Assembly: GCF_902859585.1 (NCBI RefSeq)
Contig: NZ_CADIJM010000002.1
Location: forward strand, 434,001 to 498,000
Reading direction: 5' to 3'
DNA length: 64,000 nt
Source: Achromobacter animicus
Lineage (GTDB): Bacteria > Pseudomonadota > Gammaproteobacteria > Burkholderiales > Burkholderiaceae_B
Position numbers and translations under genes: made by a program. The number at the start of each line of letters is the position of its first letter. Positions within the stretch are counted from its first letter, which is position 1. The notes beneath the pieces were generated by a model. It ran no database searches, was not told where the DNA came from, and was given only the letters and a program-made list of their open reading frames with translations. Shown here one piece after another: positions 42,227 through 49,668 of this stretch.

Positions 42227-44329
42227 TCAGAACTTGTACGCCACACCCGCGCTGAACGCGCGGCCGTTGCCCGGCAGGAAGACGGGCATGGCGGGCGTGG
42301 CCGTGTTGCGGATGGCGTAGCTGCTGGCGTAGGTCTTGTCGGTGAGGTTGTCGGCCGTGACATAGCCGCTCCAGTGCGCGTCGTGCTCGTAGGCGATCTT
42401 GAAGCCAAGGAGCGCATAGGCTTCCTGCTGCGTGCCGGGCGCGTTGGCGTGGTTGGTCTCCGTGTCGCTCATCAGCCAGCGCACGTTGGGGCCGAAACGC
42501 CAGCCGCCGATGCGGTACATGACTTCGGCGCTCAGCAGATGGCGCGGCACGCCGGCGATGCGGTTGCCTTCATATTGGCCGTTGCGGAAGCGGAAGTCGC
42601 TGAGCGTGTAGGCGATGCGGTAGTCGAACATGCCTTCGCCGGGCGAGGGTAGCGTGCCGTAGAGGCCGGCTTCGATGCCCTGGTGCCGCGTGCGGCCGTT
42701 GTAGTTGTAGGTGCCGGCGGGCGTGCCGTTTTCGTTGGTGACCGACATCAGCTCGTCGTCGACCTTGCTGCGGTACAGGGACACGCTCCAGTGCTGGTCG
42801 CGGCCGGCGACGGTGAACGTGCCGTCGCCGCCGACTTCATACGTGAGCGCGCGTTGCAGGTCCAGCTTGCTCATGGAGGTGCTGGCCGTGGCCGGGTTCA
42901 TCGGCGCGGCGACTTCACCGTTGACGATTTCCCAGAAGGTCGGCACTTCGTTGCTGCGGCTGACGTTGGCATACCAGCGCTGCGTCGCGGCCGGCTGCCA
43001 GATCACGCCCAGCTTCGGCGTGGCGTAGCGCCAATCCTGATCCAGCGTCTTGCCGCTGTTGCGCTCGTGCGCGTCGCGCACCGCGACGGTGTATTTGACG
43101 TCACCCACCACGCTGAACTGCGGCGTCAGGTGCCAGTCCACGCCCACCATCGCGCTGCGGTTCTCGGCGCGCAGGTCGTAGTTGCCAAAGCGTTGCAGGC
43201 GCTGGCCATCGGACGGGCGGATGGCGTACAGGTCGCGGTCCATGTTGCTGCGCTGCCAGTCCAGTCCGGCGCGGTAGTCCACCGTGCCGATCTTGCCGTT
43301 CAGTTGCCAGGCAATGCCATAGGTGTCGCTGTCGGTCACGTTGGCGACCTGGGGATTGGTGAAGTCGTCGTTCGTGTGCTGCCAGTAGACGCCGGCGGTC
43401 TGGTTGAAGGCCTCGGTGCCCCAGAAGCTGCGGTTGGCCAGGCGGAACTGGTTGGTGTCGCGGTGCTGGTCGCTGTTGTAGACGTTGTTGGAAATATCCT
43501 GCGGCGAATTGCCGTCGCCCAGCACGCTGCGCGGGTCCTCGTACATGCGCGCCTTCGGGATTGGCTGGGGAATGTCGAACTTCAGGTCCGTGTACGAAAG
43601 ATAGGTGCGGTTTTCAAAAAGGCCTCGCCGGAAGCCGACGTTGCCTTGAAAGCTGGTGCGTTCGGACGACGAGTGGTGGCGGTAGCCGTCCGACTTGTCG
43701 TAGCCGAAGGCGAAGCGGCCGTCGAAGCGCTCGTCCTGAAAGCCCTTGGCCAGCGTGACGTTGCGGGTGCCGAAGCTGCCGCCGCCCAGCCGGATGAAGT
43801 CGCCCTGCGTGCCGGTGAGCGACTGGAAGTCGACCTCGCCGCCCAGTGTGCTGGCGCCCGGGGCCAGCGCGTTGGCGCCGCGCCGCACGGCGATGATGCC
43901 GGCATTGCGCGGTTCGAGCAGGCTGATGATGAAGGAACCGTCCGCGTCGTTGAGCGGCAGACCGTCCTGCATCAGCAGGATGCCGCGCGACAGCGGGTTG
44001 CTCTGGATGCCGGAACCGCGGATGTTCAGGCGCGGCTGGTCCAGGCCGCCAAAGAATTCCTGCACGATGACGCCGGGCTGGTATTCCAGCGCGTCGCGCA
44101 GCGTGATCAGGCGCACCGCCTGCTGCGGCTGGATCAGGTTGGTGCCGCCGGGCACGGCCTGCAGTTCGGCTTGCGTGCGTTGTACGCTGGGTTCCAGTGC
44201 ATTGGGGATGGTGGTCCCGGAAACGACGACGGGGGCCAGCGACGGCGCATCCTGCGCCGCGGCGACGGACAGCCCGAGGGCGCTCAGGGTGAGGGTGGAT
44301 GCGAGCTGGCGCAGGACAGGGGTAGACAT
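42227..44329 (-). CDS. TonB-dependent outer-membrane receptor (no STN domain)
   Basis: 700 residues. The signal peptide ends SVAAAQ; a TonB-box-like LAPVVVSGT follows. The plug carries LRDALEYQPGVIVQEFFGG, LNIRGSGIQSNPLSRGILLMQ and IIAVRRGANALAPGASTLGG; the barrel ends AFSAGVAYKF. It is the last gene of a five-gene operon with a NitT/TauT-type ABC importer and a CopD-like protein, so receptor and importer probably carry the same ligand across both membranes. It does not match the TonB copper-receptor pattern I know, and the ligand is open. Confidence 0.9.
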   Translation of the reverse strand: MSTPVLRQLASTLTLSALGLSVAAAQDAPSLAPVVVSGTTIPNALEPSVQRTQAELQAVPGGTNLIQPQQAVRLITLRDALEYQPGVIVQEFFGGLDQPRLNIRGSGIQSNPLSRGILLMQDGLPLNDADGSFIISLLEPRNAGIIAVRRGANALAPGASTLGGEVDFQSLTGTQGDFIRLGGGSFGTRNVTLAKGFQDERFDGRFAFGYDKSDGYRHHSSSERTSFQGNVGFRRGLFENRTYLSYTDLKFDIPQPIPKARMYEDPRSVLGDGNSPQDISNNVYNSDQHRDTNQFRLANRSFWGTEAFNQTAGVYWQHTNDDFTNPQVANVTDSDTYGIAWQLNGKIGTVDYRAGLDWQRSNMDRDLYAIRPSDGQRLQRFGNYDLRAENRSAMVGVDWHLTPQFSVVGDVKYTVAVRDAHERNSGKTLDQDWRYATPKLGVIWQPAATQRWYANVSRSNEVPTFWEIVNGEVAAPMNPATASTSMSKLDLQRALTYEVGGDGTFTVAGRDQHWSVSLYRSKVDDELMSVTNENGTPAGTYNYNGRTRHQGIEAGLYGTLPSPGEGMFDYRIAYTLSDFRFRNGQYEGNRIAGVPRHLLSAEVMYRIGGWRFGPNVRWLMSDTETNHANAPGTQQEAYALLGFKIAYEHDAHWSGYVTADNLTDKTYASSYAIRNTATPAMPVFLPGNGRAFSAGVAYKF

Positions 44330-44361
44330 CAGATGGATTCCACGAAGGACGGGCCTGGGCG

Positions 44362-44802
44362 TTACCAGGAAATGTGAAACATGGTCTTGGCCAGCAATAC
44401 GATGCCGGCCATATGACAGAACACGCTCAGATGCACGCGTGAACGGAGCGCGGCGTGCAGGCGTTGGCGGCGCGCCAGCGTCATGGCTGTGATGACGTGC
44501 AGCAGCACGCTGCCGGCCAGCGCCATCTTCAAGAGCAGCAAGGCGGCGAAGGCCGAGCTGCCGGGGCTGGCGAGCACGGCGCGGTAGTGCCAGGCCATGC
44601 CCAGCCCGCAGGCGTAGAGCACGACCAGGACCCAGGGCATTACGCCGCGCACGCGCGGCGCCAGTTGCTGCGACAGCGCGCGGCGCACGTCGGCGGGCAG
44701 GCGTCTGGCGACGGGTTCGAGGAACAGCACTTCGAAGATCACGGTGCCGATGAAGATCAGCGCGGCGAACAGATGCACGATGTGCAGGGCGAGGTAGGTC
44801 AT
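44362..44802 (-). CDS. CopD-like four-helix membrane protein
   Basis: 146 residues with four membrane helices and histidines near helix ends (His7 and His10 in LALHIVHLFAALIFIG, WHYRAVL, LLHVITAM, VFCHMAGIVLLAKTMFH). This is the layout of CopD/cytochrome-b-like proteins that bind copper or heme. The ATG overlaps the ATPase stop (ATGA), so it belongs to the importer operon. A redox, metal-handling or heme role during uptake is inference. Confidence 0.75.
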   Translation of the reverse strand: MTYLALHIVHLFAALIFIGTVIFEVLFLEPVARRLPADVRRALSQQLAPRVRGVMPWVLVVLYACGLGMAWHYRAVLASPGSSAFAALLLLKMALAGSVLLHVITAMTLARRQRLHAALRSRVHLSVFCHMAGIVLLAKTMFHISW

Positions 44803-45497
44803 GGTTGCTTCCTTGAGTCGAGCAGCAGGGCGTGCAGGCGTTCGGCGTCGGCGGCGCGCTGCGGGCTGCCAATAGACCCGCTGAGCGAGACGGGCTCGAG
44901 GCGGCCGTTGCCGACCATGACGCAGCGGTCGACCAGGCCCAGCAGTTCCTGCGGGTCGTGGCTGATGCAGATGAGGGCCGCGCCCAGGCGCGCGACTTCT
45001 TCGTGGCAGCACGCGGAGAGCTGGCGGCGCAGCGCGGGGTCGAGCGCGCTGAAGGGTTCGTCGAGCAATAGGAGGTCGGGCTCCAGCGCCAGCGCGCGGG
45101 CCAGCGAGACCCGCTGCGCCATGCCGCCCGACAGCTCTCCCGGCCAGGCATTGCCCGCGCCCACCAGCCCGACCCGGGCCAGCCATTCATCCGCTTTCGC
45201 GCGGGCGTCGGCCATGCGCAGGCCGGTGGCGCGCAGCGGTAGCGCCACGTTGTCGCGCGCATTGCGCCAGGGCAAGAGGCGCGGCTCCTGGAACATCAGC
45301 ACCGGATGCCGGAACGTGTTGCGCAGCGTGCCTGCCGTGGGCGCGAGCAGTCCCGCCGCCAGACGCAGCAGCGAGCTCTTGCCCGCGCCGCTGGGGCCGG
45401 CAAGGCCCAGCCGCTCTCCGGCAGCCAGTTGCAGGTCGATGCGGGCCAGCACCGGCTGGGCGCCAAAGCGCAGCACGAGGTTTTGCATGTCAAGCAT
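44799..45497 (-). CDS. NitT/TauT-type ABC transporter ATPase
   Basis: 232 residues: Walker A GPSGAGKSS, Q-loop FQEPRLLPW, signature LSGGMAQRVSLARAL, Walker B LLLLDEPFSALD and H-loop ISHD. The FQEPRLLPW form is typical of nitrate, sulfonate and thiamine-precursor importers. The start is ATG 45497 (overlapping the permease stop by eight bases) or ATG 45488. It powers the permease encoded just upstream. Confidence 0.92.
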   Translation of the reverse strand: MLDMQNLVLRFGAQPVLARIDLQLAAGERLGLAGPSGAGKSSLLRLAAGLLAPTAGTLRNTFRHPVLMFQEPRLLPWRNARDNVALPLRATGLRMADARAKADEWLARVGLVGAGNAWPGELSGGMAQRVSLARALALEPDLLLLDEPFSALDPALRRQLSACCHEEVARLGAALICISHDPQELLGLVDRCVMVGNGRLEPVSLSGSIGSPQRAADAERLHALLLDSRKQP

Positions 45498-46269
45498 GGC
45501 TCGGCTCCATCCAGCGTCCCAGGCGGCGCTGCAACGGCTGCAGCAGTGCAAATTCAAGCAGCGCGACCAGGCCGAAGATCAGCAGCACCCACGCAAAGAG
45601 TTCGGCGGTGTCGAACGTGCTGCGGGCATTGGCGAGCGCATAGCCGATGCCGTTTTCCGCGCCCAGCACTTCGGCCATCACCACCAGCCGCACGCCGCCG
45701 CACAGGGCGATGAGCAGGGCGGCCAGAAGCGGCGCGCTGAGCGCGGGCAGGTAGAGGTGGCGCAGGCGCAGCCACGGGCCGTAGCGATAGACGTGCGTCA
45801 TCTCCATCAGCCGCCGGTCCACGTGCAGCATGCCCTTGACGGTGTTGACGTACATGCCGGGCGCCATCATCAGCGTGGTGATGAAGATGACCATGGGCGA
45901 TCCCATGCCGAACCACAGCATGGCCAGCACGACCATCACCACGGGCGGCACGGCCATCAGCAGCCAGCGCAAAGGTTCGATGAGGCCACGCAGGCGCGCG
46001 CTGTGCCCGGCCAGCACGCCGAGCGTGAAGCCGATGGAGGCGCCGGCCAGCACGCCCACGCCGATGCGCATCAGGCTGACGCCTGCGTTGGCGAAGAACT
46101 GTTCGCTGCGCACGAGGGGGCCGATGGCGCGCAGCGCGTCCCAGGGCGTGGCCATGAGCAGCGGGCCAAGATGGCGGGCGGTCAGGTGCCATGCCAGCAG
46201 CAACAGCAGGACGCCGGCCACGCTCCAGCCGCGCGACGTGCGCGCGGGACTTGCGGCGGGGGCGCTCAT
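45490..46269 (-). CDS. NitT/TauT-type ABC transporter permease
   Basis: 259 residues with six to seven membrane helices and the ATPase-contact (EAA) loop LYLPALSAPLLAALLIALCGGVRLVVMAEVLGAENGIGYAL. Its closest pattern is SsuC/TauC/ThiX. The ATG overlaps the binding-protein stop (ATGA), and its own stop overlaps the ATPase start, so the importer is made as a coupled set. Confidence 0.92.
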   Translation of the reverse strand: MSAPAASPARTSRGWSVAGVLLLLLAWHLTARHLGPLLMATPWDALRAIGPLVRSEQFFANAGVSLMRIGVGVLAGASIGFTLGVLAGHSARLRGLIEPLRWLLMAVPPVVMVVLAMLWFGMGSPMVIFITTLMMAPGMYVNTVKGMLHVDRRLMEMTHVYRYGPWLRLRHLYLPALSAPLLAALLIALCGGVRLVVMAEVLGAENGIGYALANARSTFDTAELFAWVLLIFGLVALLEFALLQPLQRRLGRWMEPSHA

Positions 46270-47270
46270 GGTCCGTAGAAGCCGACAGGGGGCAGCTCGC
46301 CGCCGATGGCCTGCGGAAAGCGGCTGGCCAGCAGGCGGTACAGCGCTTCCAGCTCGGGACGGGCATCGTGGGCGCTGCGGCTGTCCAGCCGCGTGCCGCG
46401 AATCGCAGTCACGACAGCCGGCGCGGGCAGGTGCGGCAGGTGTTTGCGCACGAGGTCGGCGCAGGCTTCGGGGTTGGCCGCGCACCAGCGCGCCGACGCG
46501 GCGTAGGCGGCGTCCACCGCGCGGCACAGCGGGGTATCGTCCGCCACGCCTGCGCCGGCCATGACGCCGGCTTGCGGCAATGAAGGCTGTTGGGGAAAGC
46601 TGCCGCGCCACGCGGCTTCCAGGCTCTGGCCGCGGTGCAGCGCCATGCCGCCGGCCTGTTGCGCGCGCCACAGCAGCAGCGAGGCCATGGGTTCGACGAG
46701 CAGCACGCTTTCCGCCTGACCACTCAGCATGAGGGCGATGGCGTCCTGGCCGTCGCGGGTGCGGCGCAGCGTAACCGGCGCCAGGCCTTTGTCGGCCTGG
46801 GCCTGCAGCAAGGTGTCCAGCAGCACGGCGGGAAGATCGCGCTGGAAGGGCGCGACCAGCTCGCGTCCCGCCAGGTCAGCGAAGGTCTTGATGTCGGGAT
46901 TGCGGCTGACGAGCCACAGAATGCCCCAGACCGAGATGTTCAACAGGCGCACCGGCATGCCGCGGTTGTGCAGCAGGGCGGGCAGGGTGCTGGGCGCCGC
47001 GCTGAACTCGACGTCGCGGTTCACCAGCAGCGTGCGCAACTGGTCCGGCGTCTGCCACAAGCGGAAGCGCAGCTTGTCGGTGTGATCGGCCAGCGCGCCG
47101 GTGGCCGCCATGTGCATCAGCGGATAGCTGACCACGGCGCCCGGTCCCGCGAGGGTCAGTTGGGCCCGGCGTTCGAGCGTGGCGGCCCGGACAGATGCAA
47201 GGCGCGGCAGGAGGGCGGCGCCCAACGCCGCGGCGCAGAAGCGGCGGCGGGTGTGCTGAGGTGAGGTCAT
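46266..47270 (-). CDS. NMT1/SsuA-like periplasmic binding protein
   Basis: 334 residues. The leader QHTRRRFCAAALGAALLPRL resembles a twin-arginine signal. The mature protein has the NMT1/THI5-like pattern: VVSYPLMHMAATGAL, LRFRLWQTPDQLRTLLVNRDVEF, GRELVAPFQRDLP and AIALMLSGQAESVLLVEPMASLLL. Relatives bind sulfonates, nitrate, bicarbonate or pyrimidines. It is the first gene of the operon, divergent from a Dnr/Fnr-like regulator across 57 bases. Confidence 0.88.
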   Translation of the reverse strand: MTSPQHTRRRFCAAALGAALLPRLASVRAATLERRAQLTLAGPGAVVSYPLMHMAATGALADHTDKLRFRLWQTPDQLRTLLVNRDVEFSAAPSTLPALLHNRGMPVRLLNISVWGILWLVSRNPDIKTFADLAGRELVAPFQRDLPAVLLDTLLQAQADKGLAPVTLRRTRDGQDAIALMLSGQAESVLLVEPMASLLLWRAQQAGGMALHRGQSLEAAWRGSFPQQPSLPQAGVMAGAGVADDTPLCRAVDAAYAASARWCAANPEACADLVRKHLPHLPAPAVVTAIRGTRLDSRSAHDARPELEALYRLLASRFPQAIGGELPPVGFYGP

Positions 47271-47277
47271 TATTCTA

Positions 47278-47290
47278 AATAGGAACTATT
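47278..47290. promoter_or_regulatory. short dyad in the divergent importer/regulator promoter
   Basis: AATAG (47278-47282) and CTATT (47286-47290) around GAA, in an AT-rich 57-base gap. The overlapping AACTATTATC is also similar to one half of a Fur site. It is a candidate operator for the importer operon and/or the regulator. Confidence 0.35.
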
Positions 47291-47327
47291 ATCGTTTTAT
47301 TCTCACACTCAAGCCGAACGACCCAGA

Positions 47328-48041
47328 ATGACAAATATCAATGTGCTCGAGCCGCGCGCGGCGGCCGTCCGCCTGCTTGCACAGCATCCGCTGCTGGCCG
47401 GATTACCGGCGGGCGTGGCCGACGATCTTCTGCTCGATGCGAGCGTGCTGCGGGCGCCGGCCGGGCAGATCCTGTTCGGCGAAGGCGACGAGGCGCGCCA
47501 CTACCTGCTGGTCGAGACCGGGCAGGCCGAGGTCATGCGCTACAGCTACAACGGCGACGAGCGCGTGTTCCGGGTTTTCGAGCCAGGGCAACTGATGGCC
47601 GAGGCCGCGATGTTCATGCCGCACGGCCGCTATCCGATGCAGGCGCGCGCGCGGACGGATGTGCAGTGCTGGCGGCTGGCTCGCACGAAGCTGCACGACG
47701 CGTGCCGGCGCTGGCCCGATCTGGCGCTCAAGCTGCTGGCCGGTATGAGCCAGGCGGTTTATGACCAGGTGAACAAGGTCGACTGGATGACGTCCAGTTC
47801 TGCAGCGGAACGGCTGGCGAACTACCTGATGGGGCTGCAGGAACCGCAGGGCGCCACGCTGACGCTGCCGCTGAACCAGCGCCAGCTTGCGGCGCATTTG
47901 GGCATACGCGCTGAAACGCTGAGCCGGCTGCTGAACGACTGGCAGGCGCAGGGCTATATCAGCGGCAAGCGTAGCCAGTGGGTGGTGACTGATCCGGCCC
48001 ATCTGGCCAGCCTGTCGATGACGGCCAAACGGCCGTTCTGA
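47328..48041 (+). CDS. Crp/Fnr-family regulator, Dnr-like
   Basis: 237 residues: a cyclic-nucleotide-type barrel (GQILFGEGDEARHYLLVETGQAEV), a dimer helix and a winged helix LNQRQLAAHLGIRAETLSRLLNDW with the Fnr-type E-x-x-S-R recognition residues. No Fnr iron-sulfur cysteines are present, which fits Dnr-type nitric-oxide/heme sensors. It is divergent from the importer operon and precedes a globin-cupin gene with a 5-4-5 dyad in front, so both are likely targets. Confidence 0.88.
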   Translation: MTNINVLEPRAAAVRLLAQHPLLAGLPAGVADDLLLDASVLRAPAGQILFGEGDEARHYLLVETGQAEVMRYSYNGDERVFRVFEPGQLMAEAAMFMPHGRYPMQARARTDVQCWRLARTKLHDACRRWPDLALKLLAGMSQAVYDQVNKVDWMTSSSAAERLANYLMGLQEPQGATLTLPLNQRQLAAHLGIRAETLSRLLNDWQAQGYISGKRSQWVVTDPAHLASLSMTAKRPF

Positions 48042-48119
48042 CACGCTCAAACGCACGCGTGCGCCGGGATCGGGCGCGCTTTTGATGCGGTCGCGTGACG
48101 TGGAATGGCGCGCGCGCCA

Positions 48120-48133
48120 ATGACCTTCGTCAT
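48120..48133 (+). promoter_or_regulatory. Fnr/Dnr-geometry box upstream of the globin-cupin gene
   Basis: ATGAC-CTTC-GTCAT: two 5-bp arms with a 4-base spacer, the geometry of Fnr/Dnr sites (consensus TTGAC/T-N4-A/GTCAA, four of five bases matching in each arm). Its centre lies about 72 bases before the preferred start, allowing a class II promoter with a short leader. Confidence 0.5.
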
Positions 48134-48198
48134 GTGATCGGATGCGCGGCGTGCGGAGAATGGCAGGCGTTCTCACGTCCAAGCGCTTCCCGCCTTTC

Positions 48199-48894
48199 AT
48201 GCCTTTCACGCCGCAATCCGAACCCGCTAGCCCGACGCCAGCCCCCACCGAAGACGACATCCGCAGGCTGGTCCACACCTTCTACGCCAAGGTGCGCGAA
48301 GACGAGGTGCTGGGTCCGATTTTCAACGCGCGCGTGAAGGACTGGGACCATCACCTGTCGCTGCTCTGCGATTTCTGGTCGTCGCTGGTGCTGGGTACGC
48401 GCCGCTTCAAGGGAGCGCCGATCCCGGCGCATGCGCGCATTCCAGATCTGTCGTGGCCGCTCTTTGAACGTTGGCTGGCGCTGTTTCACGCCACGACGGC
48501 GGCGCTGGGACACGCGCAGCTGCAGACGACGGCGGACGCAATGGCCGATCGTATCGCGGCCAAGCTGTGGGCCGTCTGGCAGGCGCGGGCGGACATCGCC
48601 AGCCTGCCCGACCGCTTGCCGCCCGGCGTGCAGCCCTATATGGACAGTCCCGTGTTCACGCCGGACAACCTGCCGGACGCGCTGAAGGCGGCGCATTCCA
48701 CCAAGCCCGGCACGTGGGGACTGTTGAAGGTGCACGCGGGCGTGCTGCGTTTTGTGCTGGACGATGCCCCGCATACCGAAGCCGTGCTGACCGCGGGCCA
48801 GCAGGTGGTGATCGAACCCGGCGTGCGGCATCACGTGGCGTTTGAACTGCCGGGCCGCTTCGAGATCACGTTCTGCCGGGCGGCCGAAGCCTGA
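48199..48894 (+). CDS. group III truncated globin fused to a DUF1971 (TehB/YeaR-like) cupin
   Basis: 231 residues from ATG 48199. Residues about 15-135 are a group III truncated hemoglobin (DDIRRLVHTFYAKVREDEVLGPIF, WDHHLSLLCDFWSSLVLGT with the proximal region in PLFERWLALFHATTAAL). Residues about 150-228 are a DUF1971 cupin (LPDALKAAHSTKPGTWGLLKV, TEAVLTAGQQVVIEPGVRHHVAFE). DUF1971 proteins such as YeaR are nitrate/NO induced, and such globins handle NO or oxygen, so nitrosative-stress defence is likely. Earlier in-frame ATGs (48142, 48160) are possible starts. Confidence 0.85.
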   Translation: MPFTPQSEPASPTPAPTEDDIRRLVHTFYAKVREDEVLGPIFNARVKDWDHHLSLLCDFWSSLVLGTRRFKGAPIPAHARIPDLSWPLFERWLALFHATTAALGHAQLQTTADAMADRIAAKLWAVWQARADIASLPDRLPPGVQPYMDSPVFTPDNLPDALKAAHSTKPGTWGLLKVHAGVLRFVLDDAPHTEAVLTAGQQVVIEPGVRHHVAFELPGRFEITFCRAAEA

Positions 48895-48912
48895 TGCGCG
48901 GCGCGGCCGGGG

Positions 48913-49611
48913 TCAGTCCTTGACCTTTGCAGGCTGATAGAAGCAGTAGCCGCTGCTGCGCAGTGTCTTGACGGGCAGCGTCTGGCCGCTCAGGGCTTCG
49001 ACGCGGCGACGCAGCCGGCGCATCTGCGTATCGAGCCGGCGTTGATCGTAGTCCAGGTAATCGGCGCCCAGGGCTTCGACGATCTGCCGGCGGCTGATGT
49101 TTTCGCCGGGCTGGCTCATCAGGCAATGCAGCACGGTCAGGTCCTGCTGCGACAGCGGCATGGCCGCCGCGCCAGGAATGTGCAGGCGGCGGGGGCCGAT
49201 TTCAAGCAGCCAGCTCAAAGGCGGCTGATCCCGGCCCGGCTGAGGCAGCCCCAGCCGGCGCACCAGCGCGGCCAGCGTTGCAGCCAGTTCATCCAGGTCG
49301 CAACCCTTGCCCAGATAATGGTCGGCGCCCATGCCCAGGCCCGAAATCCGGTCAGGGCCGGTCTGGCGCGCGCTGAACACCACGATGCCCACTTGCTGAC
49401 CTTCCTGGCGCAGACGTTGGATCAGGTCCAGGCCGCAGCCATCCGGGAGACCGATGTCGATGACGGCCAGATGATGGCGGGCGGGGTCGAAGCGCTGGTC
49501 GAATTCCTGCAGGCTGGACGCGCACGAGGGGGCGTATCCCAACTCTTCGAGGAATTCGCCGAGCTCCTGACGCAGCACGGGTTCATCTTCGAGCAGGATC
49601 ACTTCAGGCAT
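48913..49611 (-). CDS. OmpR/PhoB-type response regulator
   Basis: 232 residues. The receiver has the acidic pair Glu8/Asp9, phospho-acceptor Asp52 in AVIDIGLPDG and the conserved Lys in YLGKGCDLDEL; the C-terminal winged helix shows LSQQDLTVLHCLMSQPGENISRRQIVEAL and LDTQMRRLRRRVE. It is divergent from the 7TMR-DISM histidine kinase across 57 bases, which is almost certainly its partner. The target genes are unknown; the autotransporter beyond the kinase is a candidate. Confidence 0.92.
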   Translation of the reverse strand: MPEVILLEDEPVLRQELGEFLEELGYAPSCASSLQEFDQRFDPARHHLAVIDIGLPDGCGLDLIQRLRQEGQQVGIVVFSARQTGPDRISGLGMGADHYLGKGCDLDELAATLAALVRRLGLPQPGRDQPPLSWLLEIGPRRLHIPGAAAMPLSQQDLTVLHCLMSQPGENISRRQIVEALGADYLDYDQRRLDTQMRRLRRRVEALSGQTLPVKTLRSSGYCFYQPAKVKD

Positions 49612-49668
49612 GAGGCGCCTGAGGAATGCAGCGTGAGGGGCTGGTGTAATCTGCCGGGTTGCACGGAA

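Noticed and set aside
42227-45262. 1011-codon frame spanning the TonB receptor, the CopD-like gene and part of the ATPase gene
   Set aside because: Only the last 700 codons form the receptor; the first 310 are an out-of-frame reading of the two upstream genes, which have their own starts and motifs.
49042-49668. Long upstream extension of the histidine kinase frame
   Set aside because: It runs antisense through the response regulator gene and shows no homology; the kinase signal peptide begins near 49690.
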